A stretch of 5,948 nt of DNA from Verrucomicrobiota bacterium (GTDB lineage: Bacteria; Verrucomicrobiota; Verrucomicrobiia; Opitutales; Oceanipulchritudinaceae): the NCBI GenBank assembly GCA_009908535.1, contig JAAAOD010000160.1, positions 1 to 5,948 of the forward strand, written 5' to 3'. How positions within the stretch are numbered: the stretch's first letter is position 1; every line of letters begins with the position of its first letter. A model generated the notes under the pieces. That model ran no database searches. It saw only the letters and a program-made list of their open reading frames with translations, and was not told the origin of the DNA. The position numbers and the translations under genes were made by a program. Shown here piece after piece: positions 4,567-5,948 of this stretch.

Positions 4567-5757
4567 TTATTCGATGATATCGGTGACGCGACCGGCACCG
4601 ATAGTACGACCGCCTTCGCGGATGGCGAAGCGCTGGCCGGCTTCCATGGCGATCGGCTTCTGCAGAGCGATCTCCACGGAGAGGTTGTCGCCGGGCATGA
4701 CCATTTCCACTCCTTCGTCGAGGGTCAGGATCCCGGTGACGTCGGTGGTACGGAAATAGAACTGCGGACGGTACCCGTTGAAGAACGGGGTGTGGCGTCC
4801 GCCCTCTTCCTTGGTGAGCACGTAGATTTCGGCGCGGGCCTTGGTGTGCGGGGTGATGGACCCCGGCTTGGCCAGAACGTGCCCACGCTCGATTTCGTCC
4901 TTGGCCACCCCACGAAGAAGGACCCCGACATTATCGCCGGCCTGTCCTTCGTTGAGAAGCTTGCGAAACATCTCCACCCCAGTGACGACGGATTTCCGGG
5001 TGTCCGTGAGGCCGACGATTTCGACGTCATCCCCAACCTTCACAATTCCGCGCTCAATTCGTCCGGTTGCGACGGTTCCCCGGCCGGTGATGGAAAAGAC
5101 GTCTTCGACGGACATAAGGAAAGGCTTGTCAACCTCGCGTTCCGGAGTCGGGATCTCGGCGTCAAGCGCATCCATGAGGTTGCCGATGGCTTCGAGGCCT
5201 TCCGGCTTACCTTCCATGGCGGCGAGGGAGGACCCACGCACAACGGAGGCATTGTCACCGTCATAATCGTACTTGCTGAGAAGGTCGCGCACTTCGATTT
5301 CCACAAGCTCGAGGAGTTCCTCGTCATCGAGGAGGTCGACCTTATTGAGAAAGACGACAATCTTGGGCACGCCGACCTGGCGGGCAAGCAGGATGTGCTC
5401 GCGGGTCTGCGGCATGGGGCCGTCCGCGGCACTGACGACAAGAATGGAACCGTCCATCTGCGCCGCGCCGGTAATCATATTTTTGACGAAGTCGGCGTGA
5501 CCCGGGCAGTCGACGTGGGCGTAGTGGCGATTGTCGGACTCGTACTCAACGTGAGCCACGGCAATTGTCACGGTTTTGGTTTCGTCGCGGACAGTTCCGC
5601 CCTTGGCGATATCCTGGTAGGACTTGAACTGAGCCAGGCCCTTGTCGGACTGGACCTTGAGGATCGCCGTCGTGAGAGTGGTCTTGCCGTGGTCAATGTG
5701 ACCAATCGTCCCCACGTTGACGTGTGGCTTGGTTCGTTCGAATGTTTCTTTGGCCAT
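4567..5757 (-). CDS. tuf: Elongation factor Tu with atypical switch I
   Basis: EF-Tu-GTP carries aminoacyl-tRNA to the ribosomal A site. The 396-aa product is full length: a GTPase domain (about 1-205) followed by two beta-barrel domains (about 210-300 and 305-396). G motifs are GHIDHGKT (19-26), DCPGH (83-87, with catalytic His87), NKVD (138-141) and GSSL (175-178, usually GSAL). The end, FAIREGGRTIGAG, is standard. Switch I is odd. Where E. coli has a segment ending EEKARGITI, this protein has IAKGGTVRDETKTVTI (50-65), two residues longer and without the RG pair; the Mg-binding Thr is kept as Thr64. Flanking sequence is well conserved and in frame, so this is not a sequencing slip. The ATG at 5757 gives MAKETFERTK and lacks an SD. 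It lies 84 nt after tRNA-Thr. Whether the genome has a second tuf copy cannot be seen here. Confidence 0.98.
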   Translation of the reverse strand: MAKETFERTKPHVNVGTIGHIDHGKTTLTTAILKVQSDKGLAQFKSYQDIAKGGTVRDETKTVTIAVAHVEYESDNRHYAHVDCPGHADFVKNMITGAAQMDGSILVVSAADGPMPQTREHILLARQVGVPKIVVFLNKVDLLDDEELLELVEIEVRDLLSKYDYDGDNASVVRGSSLAAMEGKPEGLEAIGNLMDALDAEIPTPEREVDKPFLMSVEDVFSITGRGTVATGRIERGIVKVGDDVEIVGLTDTRKSVVTGVEMFRKLLNEGQAGDNVGVLLRGVAKDEIERGHVLAKPGSITPHTKARAEIYVLTKEEGGRHTPFFNGYRPQFYFRTTDVTGILTLDEGVEMVMPGDNLSVEIALQKPIAMEAGQRFAIREGGRTIGAGRVTDIIE

Positions 5758-5841
5758 GGTCGCTATTCGATGTGGTGGTTGGTGCGTCGCGGGAAGCGGC
5801 GTATCTTGTCGTTATAGGTTGGTTTTGAGTGATTTCTGAAA

Positions 5842-5917
<76 letters not shown>

Positions 5918-5948
5918 CCAAGGGAAATCAGATTGACGTAAAGTTCCA

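Noticed and set aside
4048..5817. A 589-codon open frame on the plus strand, opposite tuf, tRNA-Trp, secE and the start of nusG.
   Set aside because: It runs antisense through a tRNA and several certain genes, and its translation resembles no protein family. Strong codon bias in tuf (few TTA, CTA, TCA codons) keeps the antisense frame open.
5758..5841. TATAAC in the tRNA-Thr/tuf spacer, considered as a -10 box for a tuf promoter.
   Set aside because: No acceptable -35 lies at the right distance, and the gene can be read from upstream of tRNA-Thr.

Overview
This window is a housekeeping locus, and every gene in it lies on the minus strand. In transcription order, from the right edge leftward, it reads tRNA-Thr(GGU), tuf (EF-Tu), tRNA-Trp(CCA), secE, nusG, rplK (L11), rplA (L1), rplJ (L10), rplL (L7/L12), rpoB. 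rpoB runs off the left edge with 371 codons visible. This is the classic bacterial tufB-secE-nusG-rplKAJL-rpoBC supercluster, with tRNA-Thr before tuf and tRNA-Trp between tuf and secE. All reading frames are intact. I see no mobile element, CRISPR array, prophage gene or integrated foreign segment.

The organism looks like a member of the Verrucomicrobiota, probably near the Opitutae. This rests on remembered family resemblance of the RpoB N-terminus (MSERINFGKLTEVI..PNLIQIQY) and of a distinctive EF-Tu switch I region (IAKGGTVRD..KTVTIAV). I could not run a database search, so the assignment is tentative. SecE is the short single-helix form rather than the three-helix enterobacterial form.

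How the genes work together: two tRNAs and EF-Tu serve aminoacyl-tRNA delivery, SecE is a core translocon subunit, NusG links RNA polymerase to ribosome and Rho, L11/L1/L10/L12 form the two mobile stalks of the 50S subunit, and RpoB is the beta subunit of RNA polymerase. The spacers are short (16-138 nt) and suggest co-transcription.

The interest lies in the spacers and in one protein. A 19-bp hairpin followed by a short U-tract sits between rplL and rpoB and is a good candidate attenuator or processing site. The 122-nt rplJ-rplL spacer can fold into a three-way junction just before a clear Shine-Dalgarno (SD). Smaller hairpins lie between nusG and rplK and between tuf and tRNA-Trp. Start sites fall into two classes: nusG, rplA and rplL have purine-rich SDs exactly 10 nt before the ATG, while tuf, secE, rplK and rpoB have none. 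secE and rpoB instead share the octamer CACCCGCC at the same 5-nt spacing. EF-Tu has an unusual switch I that lacks the near-universal RGITI motif.

No stretch over 300 bases lacks a gene. The 31 bases right of tRNA-Thr (5918-5948) and the 84-nt tRNA-Thr/tuf spacer (5758-5841) show no promoter or structure I can defend; the operon promoter presumably lies beyond the right edge. I found no novel multi-gene system here.
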